Shown: positions 33,110 to 43,816 of the stretch, piece after piece
Layout: the number at the start of each line of letters is the position of its first letter
How positions within the stretch are numbered: the first letter of the stretch is position 1
Assembly: GCA_024220505.1 (NCBI GenBank)
Contig: JAKZZE010000010.1
Location: 1,674,001-1,738,000, forward strand
Length of the DNA: 64,000 nt
Direction of reading: 5' to 3'
From: Rhizopus arrhizus
Taxonomy: Eukaryota; Mucoromycota; Mucoromycetes; Mucorales; Rhizopodaceae
The notes under the pieces: model-generated
What the model was told of the DNA's origin: nothing
The model's input: only the letters and a program-made list of their open reading frames with translations
Database searches by the model: none
Program-made: the position numbers and the translations under genes

Positions 33110-34495
33110 ATCAATCAAACTTTTCTTTCTGTAAATAATGCTTTTTTTTTAATACCAAATAAAAACAATGACGCTTTAGTCTCTTTTTCATAAAAAAATT
33201 TACAAGTTTTTATTATTATTATTTCACTGATTGTCACACAACTCGTTTGACATTCAAACAAAACTGCATTTTATGATAGTACTTGAATGCACTTCACTGG
33301 AGAGGGGTCATTGACTCTTTGACAAAATAATCAAGTCGGTCAATGCGGCCATGCAGTGATCACAGTCACCAGATCTTTCTAAATGAAACAAATGTCCCTG
33401 ATCTCAAGTAGTAACCAGAAAGTGTACATCACTCGTGCATGTAGCTTTTGAATCCAACATGCGTGAAAGTAATAAAGGTATTCAAAGACATTGAGAGCTG
33501 AATGTCTACAGTGAATGTCTCTTGGACATGATGGATAAAATTGAATTGTCTGTGTAGCTCATTAAAAAACTCTATTCATCGCAAGTCACCAAGAATGGCA
33601 GTTGGTCTATTGAATACTACTTTTGACCATATTCTCAAAAACGGAATTGCCTTTTGAAAAATGATAAAATTAGGTTTTTACCTTGTTGAACCTTAAATCC
33701 GATTGTCTCTTTAATTCGACTTTGACTATTCCTTCATAAAGAGCATACACTAAAAGAATAATTCAAAATGAGCCCAAAGTCTTATGACTCCCGTTCTTCC
33801 ATGGACTGATCATCCACTTTTTCAATGAACCTTAGCCAAACATGCACGGAATTTCTGAGCTCTAACGTGCCAATCCCATTCTGGATTAACAGAAAGAGTT
33901 TCACGTTCAACTAAAGCAGCGACTTTCACATCTTGTCCAGTTTATGGAGTCTGCCACAGATGTCGATAAGCATGACAAAAAAAAAAGGTATGTTTATCAT
34001 ATTGCATTGTAAAACACACCATTCTCACTTTGTGATGGATGCAATACATAAACTTGAATGTCGACCTTTGTTCATATCATTCTTTTATTAAAGAGTACTC
34101 TTTTAAAATAATAGAAATATGTTGAAAAAGCAAGACAAGCTCACACCTCGTAATTGATGAAGTCAGTAGAACAATATAATAAAAGACTGGGAAGGATAAG
34201 TCATGATGAAGCTTATTGTAACAAGTAGTTTGATACAGACATTGGTTTAAAAAAGTCTGTATTTCACAAGAAAAATAAGAAAGTACGCTTACAACTTGGA
34301 AATGAAAATCAACAAACAATTCCAAACGATCGACAAACTGACACTGGCAGTGCTCTATCATATTCAACTGACGACTTTGGACCATCCCCAAAGATCAATT
34401 CATGTCACATAAAATTGTTGTCAGCCTTATGCTGTCCATTTGCTTTCACTTCTATTGGCTAATTTTCATCTACTGACCACTGTTAAGCAGCAAAC

Positions 34496-34526
<31 letters not shown>

Positions 34527-35261
34527 CGCCCATCGTGATTTGAAATTCAGATATGCATCTTATGCAAAGAACTTTCTTTTCAGTTTAAATCAGATGAAGG
34601 TTTAAGTATCCTTTGTTTATTGTTCTGTAAAAAACAAGGTTCAATATAATTCCCAAGGTACTTGTGAGAAAGTATATTTATTAGTGAACAGGTACAACTA
34701 AAATAAAAATGCAGGTATATTGTAAACATAAATAGTATAAAATTTAAAGCTTATTAGAAAGAAGGGATTAATTCCTAATTAAAACTATATTTTCAAAAGA
34801 AAAAAAAAGTATGTTGTAGAATGTTTTGAGCATATTTTTTCCCACTTTAGAATAAAAAGATAAATGAAGCGATAGGAAAGAATGCTTAATCTAATTTATT
34901 TTATAAATAATCTCATAAAGACAAATATAATACTATCTAACATTATCAACATTTGTAGTCAACTATTAACTATTCTTTATAATAATCGTGTCACTTCATT
35001 TCTTTTTGCTTTCAATTATAGTTATTTCACAGCATAAAAATGCATTGGATGCAGGTCTTTGCATTCTGTATCTATCAGCACATAGGCCCTTTTCTTATTT
35101 CAATTTGGTTAATACCCCTCTTCTTCAAAGCTTAATTGGTTGCTAAAGCAATACATAAGCCACACAAAATTAAAGCTGTCACAATTTTTTGAAATTTCTC
35201 TCGCATACCTAAGCTTGATTCCTAAAACAAAGCTCTCTCTCTCTTTTTACCTTATAAAGAA
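33110..35261. other. 2.1 kb intergenic region with a coding relic
   Basis: From about 33230 to 34440 the sequence is less AT-rich than usual for intergenic DNA. It holds an exon-like minus-strand stretch (33832-33941), but it is full of stops elsewhere. A 104-codon minus frame (34077-34391) has no recognisable feature. An A23 tract lies at 34500-34522. The last 700 bp is plain AT-rich sequence leading to a CT-rich leader before NOC2. Confidence 0.45.
33832..33941 (-). pseudogene. Relic of an unidentified conserved protein
   Basis: Between two stops the minus strand reads 36 codons beginning TGQDVKVAALVERETLSV and containing NPEWDWHVRAQKFRACLAKV. The tryptophan-rich, ordered composition looks like real protein sequence, while flanking sequence in all frames is interrupted. 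I cannot name the family. It may be a processed or truncated copy of a gene elsewhere. Confidence 0.35.
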
Positions 35262-37528
35262 ATGGTAGCAGCCCTCCAAAAGAAATCAAAAGGCAAATCT
35301 TCAAAGCAACAAAACAAGATTACAAAGCTTTCTGCTGATAATTCAAAAAAGAAAAACAAAGGTGCAAATTAATAATAAATGAAAATCACATCTTGCTTAT
35401 ATATTTTTTTTTTTTTTTCACCACTAGGCAGTAAGAAAGCAGCAGCATCAATTATACAGTAAAGAAAACATGAAATGTTGACATGACCTTTTTAAACTGA
35501 TTTATTTGCTTTCATTAGAAATAAAAAGAATACACCTAAAGAGGAAGTATCAGACGACGATAACGATGATATTTTTAAGGTAAAGAAAAGATGACTTGGA
35601 CGACAAGAGTAGATAAAAACATATACTTTATTTAGAAACTGCAACGTGCTATGGACGAAGATTCTGAAGGTTCTGATAGTGCAGCTGATGAGGCCATTAT
35701 TGAAGATTCAGATCTTGCTTCGGACGATGAAGAACTGATAGATCAAGACGAAGAAATGAAAGAAGCCACAGAAAGTGACGAAGAAGATGACAATGAAGAC
35801 ACAGCAGACAAATTAAATAAGGATATTGATCAGCACAGAAAAGACATGGAGGCATTAAAAGAAAAGGACCCAGAATTTTATGAATTTTTAAGAAAAGAAG
35901 ACGAAGGACTTTTGGATTTCGATGAATCAGATCACAGCGAAGAAGAGGATGAGGAGGAAAAGGAAGAGGAAAGTGATGTAGAAGAAAACCATGTGCCTAT
36001 TTTAACCAAAGCCAAGCTGAATGAGTGGATTGAAAAGATCAAGTCTACCAAAGATTTCAAGGCCTTCAAGAGTTTATTGACTGCATTCAAAACGGCTGCT
36101 AGAATGTCTGAAGAAAATGACAAGATTACGTTTGCGGTTAAAATCGAAGATCCTACTGGTATATTTTAGTCAAATCTATCGTACAATCAACTAACCATGC
36201 CATTTGTAGTATTCTCAAAAGTGATCACCACCACACTTCGATACGCACCCATCATTTTCTTGCATCATCTCAAGCCCAAAACAGAGGGCGGATCCCCTAT
36301 GACTTCCGGTCGCTGGAGTTTCTTCAAGTCTTATGTTAAATCCTACCTCAACAATCTCATTCACCTCTTGCGTAATTTAACAGATTCAGATATGCATCGA
36401 TTGACTATTAGAGAAGCCGAAAAGTGTACAGTGTTATTCGTTTGTTTTGATCGACTTGCTAAAGAATATCTCAAAACATTGCTCAATTTATGGTCCAACA
36501 TGGTCTCTTCTGATAGTGTTCGTATTCAAGCCTTCTTGGCCATCAAGTCCTTGGCAGTGATACCTGTGCCAGTCAACAAGGAAGTGAAAGCTCAAGGTTA
36601 TCTTGATGCCTGTTTAAAGAATGTGTACTTGACATTTGTAAAGCACTGCAAAAACACAAATCCCCATACTTTGCCTGTGATCAACTTGATGCGTAATTTG
36701 GCAGCACAACTCTACGGCATCAATCTTACCCTGAGTTATCAACAGGCATTTGTCTACATTCGTCAATTGGCCTCTCATCTCAGAGCAGCATTGAAGAACA
36801 GAACGACCAAGAATCACGGCATGGTATACAACTGGCAATACATTCACTGTATCGATTTCTGGGCTGATGTGCTAAATGCCTATGCTAAACCTATGTTGGA
36901 CGAAGAACAAGATGAAGTAGAATCTCCCTTGAAATCACTTGTTTATCCACTGGCACAGGTTGCCATTGGTGTGATTGGGCTGATACCTACTGCTCAATAT
37001 TATCCACTTCGATTCCACGTACTTCGATCTTTAACTTCTCTTGTTCACAACACCAACACATTCATTCCGCTTGCTGTCTATGTCCTCGAAGTCCTCGAGG
37101 GACCTGTGGCTACAGGTCGAGCCAAGAAAGCGGCCGGTTTGCCACTGGATTGGGATACGGTACTCAAGGTGCACAAGAAATTTGTCAACAGTCGTATGTA
37201 TCAAGATGACGTCTTGGATCAGTGTGCAAAGGCCTTGAGGGCTTACTATAAGGAATTCTATGGCCATGTCGCATTCCCTGAGATGGTTGACACAGACATC
37301 GTGACCATCAAGCGATATGTAAAGCATTCTACAAGCATGAAGGGCAAAGAGAAATTGCACCTTTTGGTAAAAGAGGTAAGAAGCATAAAAAGAGAATGAG
37401 AGCACATTTTGAATTTCTTTCTATAGCTCGAATCCAAACAGCGATTTGTACGTGAAGAACGAACAAAGGCCATCTTTTCAGACGCACAAAGTCAGATTGC
37501 TTTATCAGACTTGAAACCTGAATTATAA
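35262..37528 (+). CDS. NOC2: Nucleolar complex protein 2, 60S ribosome biogenesis
   Basis: The ATG at 35262 opens a Lys-rich N-terminus (MVAALQKKSKGKSSKQQNK) split by several short introns. A long acidic region (SDDDNDD, EEDEEEKEEESDVEE) follows, then the NOC2 domain: NEWIEKIKSTKDFKAFKSLL, VFSKVITTTLRYAPIIFLHHL, HLLRNLTDSDMHRLTIREAE, SDSVRIQAFLAIKSL, GMVYNWQYIHCIDFWADVL and YPLRFHVLRSLTSL. The final exon ends ALSDLKPEL at 37528. In yeast Noc2 pairs with Noc1 and Noc3 to move pre-60S particles through the nucleolus and nucleoplasm. Length (close to 690 residues) and domain order are normal. It ends 198 bp from the convergent Tim17-family gene. Confidence 0.93.
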
Positions 37529-37726
37529 ACTTTTTTTTAGAATGATTTTAAAATAATCCTTTTCTCTTTTATTTTTTTGCTGTTAAAACTTGTAAGCTTT
37601 TGTAAATGTATTTTCTGCTTGACGCGTTTGAGATGTGAAGAAGTCCGACTGACATTGATTACCTATAATTTTATTTATTGCTATTGACAAAATATATCTA
37701 CACAGAATCTATGAAATGAAAAAAGC

Positions 37727-38466
37727 TCATTTTTTCCTTTCTTCATTTGTTATCAGCGATGACAAGTACGTCTGATGTCCTGAGGCATAGCGATGTAAAT
37801 CTGAGAGACCACCAGCTACTAATCCGAAAGTTGCACCAAACATGATTGAATATTTAAATGATCCTCTTGAAAGTTTTGCTATACATTGCGCGTTTCATTT
37901 TAGTAAATCCCTGTGAAAAACAAAGAACAAACTTACTTAGGGTAGAAAAGATGGTTCCAGTCATCACACCAGCAGCTACTGAATTCAGTACATCAGGCTC
38001 CTGACGAACACCATCCAAGGCAGCCTCCAATGATCCATAAAGCAAGCATAATCCACCTGTTTTTCCAGCATATCGCATACCCTTCTTCATTCCTCCCAGC
38101 ATCATTTTATAATTTTTTGTTTTATGATAAAAATACCATCCTTGGACGGTCGTAGGCAGCTTGTGTGCATTCTCGGCCAGATACTGTAACCCACTTTGTC
38201 TTCCACCCAAAAAGGCACCAATACCAAAGCCCCAGAGTGAGCCAATGGTGGTCATCAAGATCACCCGAGGCTTTTCCTCTAAGCCTGCTCGAAGCATAGA
38301 CGTATCCTTTTCTGATTCTGTGGTTATAACGGGTGGAACAGAAGAGAAGCTGGCTCCACCCGTGAATGGGGGTGTATAAGGTTGCTGCACAGTCGGTGTA
38401 GGAGGTATATAGGATTCTTGCACACTAGGTGTAGGAGGAATTATGGGAGAATCTTGACTTCTTTCC
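37727..38466 (-). CDS. Tim17/Tim22/Tim23-family mitochondrial membrane protein
   Basis: Two exons begin at an ATG at 38466 (MERSQDSPIIPPTPSVQ). A Pro-rich N-terminus contains three imperfect IPPTPTVQ repeats. The hydrophobic domain follows: RVILMTTIGSLWGFGIGAFLGGRQSG, MKKGMRYAGKTGGLCLLYGSLEAALDGVR and NSVAAGVMTGTIFSTL, and, after a short intron, SIMFGATFGLVAGGLSDL. The glycine-rich helices with the LYG-x-LE-x-x-LDGVR and AAGxMTGxxF patterns are typical of the Tim17 superfamily. The end at 37727 is NEERKK. Which member it is (translocase subunit, assembly factor or a peripheral relative) is not clear. It shares a 167-bp divergent promoter with the bromodomain gene. Confidence 0.72.
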
Positions 38467-38633
38467 ATTTTCAAACTTGTCTAAAAAAGAAAATTTCATT
38501 CTTCCCCTCCTTGAGAGAGGATGGGGGGGGGGAGCGTGCACAGCGTGACGTCTTTTTTTAAAAAAGAAAGTGTTTCCGCTTTTGTAATCAGGATATGTAT
38601 TTTTCCCTTCTTCCTTTTTAAAATAAAAAAATA

Positions 38634-40392
38634 ATGTCGACAACAGAATGGACAGTTTTAGAGAAATTGTTACTTTCACAAGCCGTATACAAGTATGGTG
38701 AAGATAACTGGTTTCAAATAGCGCGAAATTTAAAACATCATGCTTTATTGGATCGTCCTTCAGATTATTTCAATCAAAAGGTAAAGAAATTGAAAAAAAA
38801 AGAGACATTTAGCTTTATTCCGATTTTTATTCTTAGTTTTATAGAACTGTTCTTTACAATACTATTTAATGATTGAAGATATGGATAAAGAAAAGTAATA
38901 ATAAAATATAAAAAACATGGTAGATACTTGTTTAACTAACGTAAATATACAAAAGACGTCAACAGTCCCTCATGATGCAAGACATGCCTGTTGTAGTACG
39001 ATTAGCCAGACAACTTTATTCACAAAGACTAGAAGAACTAAAGAAAGCGATAAGTGAAGACGAAGAAAAGTTTTTGGTCTTGGTTTCTGAAATTGAAGAT
39101 ATACGCTCAGGCAAATTAGATAATCAACTATTAAGAAACGAAAATGCTGAAGAACAGGGCTCAGAGCCGATAGAAAATGAATCAACAGAGCCTTTAGAAG
39201 ATAAAAAACAAGATGAACACCAAATGGAAAAAAAGAAAGAGATTACAGATAAAGCAGATAATGAAAAGCCAAGTAGTGACGGCATCGAGGATCACACAAT
39301 GAGCGAAAATGATAGAATCGAGGAAAACAACATGCTAAATCAGCCAGAGAATCCGAAAGAAGAGAAAATTCAGGAAGTGCAGTATAATGAAGAGCCAGAG
39401 ATAAAAAAGGAATCCATGGATGATAAAGTAGAGAAAGAGAAAAAGATCACTGATGCAACAGAAGAGATTCCAACGACACTGATTGAACAAAAAAATGCAA
39501 CTGATAACAAGAACGATAGCGATCAGTCTCCTGCTATTGAAAACACACAACCAGAACAAGTCGGTGATATGACATCTGATGCTGTGAAAACATCGCGTAA
39601 ACGAGTGGCTGATGAAGATGCATTGACATCCTACGAACTTGAAACGAAACGAGCTAGGAGAGAAGAACAGATATCGAGTGATGTTGATCATGAAATAGAG
39701 AATGCACCTCTTACTGTAGATACAGCAAGAACCGACTATTCAACAGGTAAAGGAAAAAAAAAAATATTCACAAGTTTAGTTTTTAACTATTTTATTAGAT
39801 GCAGAAATGAGTCAAGGAACCACACCCGCAGATGTGAAAGATGGATATGAAAGCGTTGGAGGTAGTGAAAGTAATGCACCTACTCCAACGAATGAGCGTA
39901 GTATTAATAGTAAAAAGCCAAACAAAGATGATCCAAGATATAAGTCATGGCTTAAGAATATTAATTTATTGTGGAGAGAAATCGCCAATCATAAAAATGG
40001 AGCAATGTTTATGAATCCAATCAAAGAATCGATCGCTCCACAATACTATGATATTGTTAAGAGCCCAATGGATTTGAAAACGATAAAGAATCGTATTAGG
40101 GATGGGGTAAATAACGATACAAGCGATAAATTAAATCACTAATAAATACAAATCATAGCTAATAAATACTACAACGGAATTTGAACGCGACGTGATATTG
40201 ATGTTGACTAATTCACTAATGTATAACACAGAAGGTACTGAAGTATATCAGATGGCAAAGGAAATGTTGGATGATTCAACAGAAAAATTAAGAATATTCA
40301 AGACAGCAGATGAGGATACATCAGCGAGTACGCATACAAGAGCATCTTCTATGGCAGCAAAAGACCGTAGAAAGAGTCTGGCGAATGAATAA
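38634..40392 (+). CDS. BRD8/Bdc1-like bromodomain protein (NuA4-type acetyltransferase subunit)
   Basis: Four exons. The N-terminal exon gives a SANT/Myb-like segment (EWTVLEKLLLSQAVYKYGEDNWFQIARNL), as in BRD8. Exon 2 encodes a coiled coil (LARQLYSQRLEELKKAISEDEEKF) and a very acidic Lys/Glu-rich linker with a nuclear-type KRARREE. The C-terminal bromodomain spans the last two exons: WREIANHKNGAMFMNPI, APQYYDIVKSPMDLKTIKNRI, then TTEFERDVILMLTNSLMYN. PMDL and the conserved asparagine (SLMYN) are intact, so acetyl-lysine binding is likely. Relatives are subunits of NuA4/TIP60 histone acetyltransferase complexes in the nucleus. The end at 40392 is 51 bp from the convergent RasGEF gene. Confidence 0.85.
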
Positions 40393-40443
40393 ATAAAAAA
40401 AAAAAAGAAAATAGGAGAAAGAGAGAGAGAGGGTATATTTACT

Positions 40444-42357
40444 TTATTTAATCATGGTTTTTCTTTGAAAATCCCCCAATAACTTATCTTGATTACCTTG
40501 TTGACCGCGTACCTTTCGCGACTTTTCAAACTGACCGTTTTTCATTGTACTGGAGTCCAGTTCATCTTCATTATAAGTTTCTAAAGTGTAACCTTGCCAT
40601 TCATATTCTTTAAATTTCATCGCGATTTCTCTTTGCCAATTCGCTTCCATTTTTGTGGCATGATATCCTTTCCACTCTTCAAATGTTTCTGACTGTGATG
40701 AATCTCTTCTTGGACTGTCTGTGTCGCTGTCGGGGCATGGGTAACCTTTCCAAATTTCTGAGTCATCGTCATCTGAACCCTGAGCAGGGTATCCTAACCA
40801 TATTTCTGAATCATTGTCTTCATCGTCTATTGGGTATCCTGACCATCTCTCTGATGAGGTAGTACTCTGTTTTCCACTGGAGCTTTCGGTTGGTATAAAT
40901 ATAGGTGCAGAGGGTGATAGTGACGATTTTGGTTTGCTGAGATTAGTAGAGGACACATCACTTGTGGCCTCATCTCTCTTTTTGTCGTCTTGCTGTTTTG
41001 TTAAATATTGAAATGTTTTATAACGAAGGTCTATGGTTGGTTTTACGTCATTGGTCTTGTATGGTTTTTGTATCACGTCGGAAGACTCCATTCTCTCACC
41101 GGGATGTTTCTGTCGTACAAAGCTCGTGCGTCTCGAGATGGGGACACTGACAGCCGACTGTTTCGCAAGAATTCGTTCTCCTGGTATTAAAGGCTCGACT
41201 TCGATGCTTTCGTCTACCAGTTGATCTCTAGACAGATAAACACGAGACACAAGCCAGTGATGAGCAAGTTGATCACCTGGAGCGAGCTGGTTTAGGTTCG
41301 TTGCAGGAATGACTGCTGTACGTAAGCCTTCGAGATGAATCGCTTTGGATGCTAGTGAAGACTGACGGGATTTTGTTTGATCACGTATGTCTTCTGATAA
41401 AGAATCATTCACTGTAGAGTTGCGCTGACATAATTCTAGAATGGAAACCTCGATATCTATCTTGTGAGCTCCAGGAGTAGACAGGATGAAATCTTCGTCT
41501 AGCATTCGTTGGTCCTTTTTGCTATCGTCTGCAGTGTAGAAATCAATGATGGATTGAATAGAAGAAAGATGAGGTTGGATCCAAGGAATGGCAATCATCG
41601 TTTCACTGTTATCGTGATGGTTATTGCCCAGTTGAGCACAAAATTCAAGTTTGTTGTAAAGAGAATGATGATAGGCTTGAAAATTGTTGGTAGGAGAAAT
41701 GGTGTGGATCAATTCATTTAGCATGTCTTTTGTACGTGAAGGACAGGCCTGCCAGAGCTGATTCAGTCGACGTACTTCGGGTAAATCAAGCGCTTTGACG
41801 ATGGCTGCAAATCCAGAGAAATCGCGATAGGCATGTAAGAGTAGATAGGCAACTCGTACCAGATGGGGAATGAGGTCGTCTTTAGAACGAATGGGTGGTA
41901 CAACAGTAGTCGTATTCTCAGCTTTGATCAATTCAGCCCAATAAATAAGCTGATGGGCCATGCTATGAGTCAAATAATCGTGGAAATCAATCAAATGGCA
42001 TAGTTTGGTTTGCTGCATATCTAACTGTGAAAGAGCATGTTTGTCCAACCAAACAGCATTGTACAACTGACAGTTAATGATCGCTATTTGACGAGCCAGT
42101 GTGTCTGAATCCCAAAATAAAGCGGTGGCTGCTTCCACTGATTGCATCTTTTGACTCAGCGCATCAAGTCGATGTCTTTCAACTCGTGTAGTCTGGATAA
42201 GACTTCGTAAAACGTCAACTGACGCTTGTTGATATATTTGTTTAGATTCATTTAGTTTTTCAGTTGCTTGAGAAAGTGCATTAGAACTAAGGATATAGGA
42301 TCGAGTGATAGGAGATAGTGGGATAACAGGAAGTTCATTATCATCATTCGTTTCCAT
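40444..42357 (-). CDS. RasGEF-domain protein with C-terminal W-x-G-Y repeats
   Basis: A single-exon gene of 637 residues from an ATG at 42357 (METNDDNELPVIPLS). After a coiled-coil-like N-terminus, residues of about 90-300 match the Cdc25-type Ras guanine-nucleotide exchange domain: LARQIAIINCQLYNAVW, HDYLTHSMAHQLIYWAEL, HLVRVAYLLLHAYRDFSGFAAIVKAL and RRLNQLWQA, ending near IPWIQPHLSSIQSIIDFYTA. The spacing is typical although several residues differ from classical exchangers, so activity is not certain. The C-terminus contains five W-x-G-Y motifs (WSGYP, WLGYP, WKGYP, WKGYH, WQGYT) in an acidic, serine-rich context. This should act at membranes on a Ras-family GTPase. The C-terminal repeat is unfamiliar to me. 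Confidence 0.77.
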   Translation of the reverse strand: METNDDNELPVIPLSPITRSYILSSNALSQATEKLNESKQIYQQASVDVLRSLIQTTRVERHRLDALSQKMQSVEAATALFWDSDTLARQIAIINCQLYNAVWLDKHALSQLDMQQTKLCHLIDFHDYLTHSMAHQLIYWAELIKAENTTTVVPPIRSKDDLIPHLVRVAYLLLHAYRDFSGFAAIVKALDLPEVRRLNQLWQACPSRTKDMLNELIHTISPTNNFQAYHHSLYNKLEFCAQLGNNHHDNSETMIAIPWIQPHLSSIQSIIDFYTADDSKKDQRMLDEDFILSTPGAHKIDIEVSILELCQRNSTVNDSLSEDIRDQTKSRQSSLASKAIHLEGLRTAVIPATNLNQLAPGDQLAHHWLVSRVYLSRDQLVDESIEVEPLIPGERILAKQSAVSVPISRRTSFVRQKHPGERMESSDVIQKPYKTNDVKPTIDLRYKTFQYLTKQQDDKKRDEATSDVSSTNLSKPKSSLSPSAPIFIPTESSSGKQSTTSSERWSGYPIDDEDNDSEIWLGYPAQGSDDDDSEIWKGYPCPDSDTDSPRRDSSQSETFEEWKGYHATKMEANWQREIAMKFKEYEWQGYTLETYNEDELDSSTMKNGQFEKSRKVRGQQGNQDKLLGDFQRKTMIK

Positions 42358-42879
42358 CAGTAGAATTTTATACAAGCAAAAGAAAAAAATTAAAGAGAAA
42401 GAAGGGGAAAAAAATAAATATTGGGACCTGTTTCCTTTGTGTATCTGCTGAGATTTGTTTTATACAGCTTTAAATATAATATTTTTTTTTAAAAAAAAAA
42501 ATAACTTCTGAAAAGAAATGAAGTGAAATTATTTTTACCTAAACAATTCAAAAGAAAATCAGGCTTAAAATTAAAAAAGGCTAAAATGCAGGATGTGACG
42601 CTGCTTCGTACTCCGTTTAATGATGCTCTAATGCTTTTAAAACTCTAGACCTATTTTATAATTGCGTATGCACATGCTGCATACAAGAAGATGTCTTCTC
42701 ACACATACACCTTCCCCTTATCTCTCCCTTCACATGTGTTAAAATTAAGGAATATACAAAATTATTTAAATACAAGATCTTTAGGCAAAAAGTACATGAT
42801 TCGATTGTCCTTTTCTTTCAATAAAAACAGTTTGAGAGGAAAAGGAATTTAACTATGAAACAGTTTCTATTTGCTGATG

Positions 42880-42934
<55 letters not shown>

Positions 42935-43816
42935 GATTTAATACATTCTTTTCATCCACTTACAGTTCATAAAGTTCTATAAAAATAAATATCTTTAGTG
43001 TGAAAAGGTTAGACTATCAAGTATTTCTTATTTAGTTAAATATAACCATTGAAATGATAAAGTTAAAATATATAGCGATACTCCGTAAATTACTGTCATA
43101 TTTGCAAAACTACAGATCAGAACAGATGTGGACTTCAAAGGAAACCCAGCACAAACATAAATCGAACGAGTTAAATTTACAATTCAAACATCCTATACTA
43201 GACATGAAAGCTCACATGCAACCTACTTTAATCAAAATCATATAATTTTCTTTGCATCTTATACTAATTAAATGTGGTGTTTTCTTTAAAGATAAAAAGA
43301 AAAAGAATTGAATGAGCCTACTAGATTATTGCTCAGATTTTGTAAAATATCAATTATCTCCCATTAAATTAATAAATGAAAAACTTTTGGACAAGGTCTC
43401 TCTCTTGCCTGCAAAGAGCTTCCAGCTTCAATTTGCCTTCTGTAAGATTTTAGTTTACCTTGACAGTTAGAGTTTGAATAGAACCAAATCTGTTATATCT
43501 TTTATTCTAGGTTAAAGCAACGCAAGCAAAGACTATGAGGATCCGTTATCAACTAGAATGAAACTAAGAATTAGGCATGTTGACCTTAATATTCCAAGTG
43601 TAGAGGATTAGAACGTGCCTCTTGGGCATTGGCGTTTAAGTTTGTTTTGCAGGTATTCGTTTGTACATTCAAGCAGCCAGTGCTAAACAGTTTTTTGGAC
43701 TCTGAGGTCTAAATATAACCAATGGGAATTTAAATGCCGTTCCGAATAAAGAAAATAGTTCTGCAGTTTTTTTTTTTAAAAAAAAAGCTTTCAAGCGAAT
43801 TCTTAATTTACTCAAT
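42358..43816. other. Intergenic between divergent RasGEF and WD40 genes
   Basis: About 1.5 kb, AT-rich. It contains the T26A28 palindromic tract (42880-42933). A 63-codon frame (43054-43245) has no recognisable feature. Short T- and A-runs (43766-43785) precede the WD40 start. Confidence 0.55.
42880..42933. repeat. T26-A28 homopolymer palindrome
   Basis: Twenty-six T are followed without interruption by 28 A, a perfect inverted repeat without a loop. It could extrude as a cruciform or fold as a hairpin in RNA. Confidence 0.9.

Noticed and set aside
34077..34391. 104-codon minus-strand frame
   Set aside because: Hydrophobic and Cys-rich but without recognisable motif; the surrounding tract is decayed.
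43054..43245. 63-codon plus-strand frame with Lys/His-rich composition
   Set aside because: Composition follows AT content; no homology pattern, leader or downstream signal.
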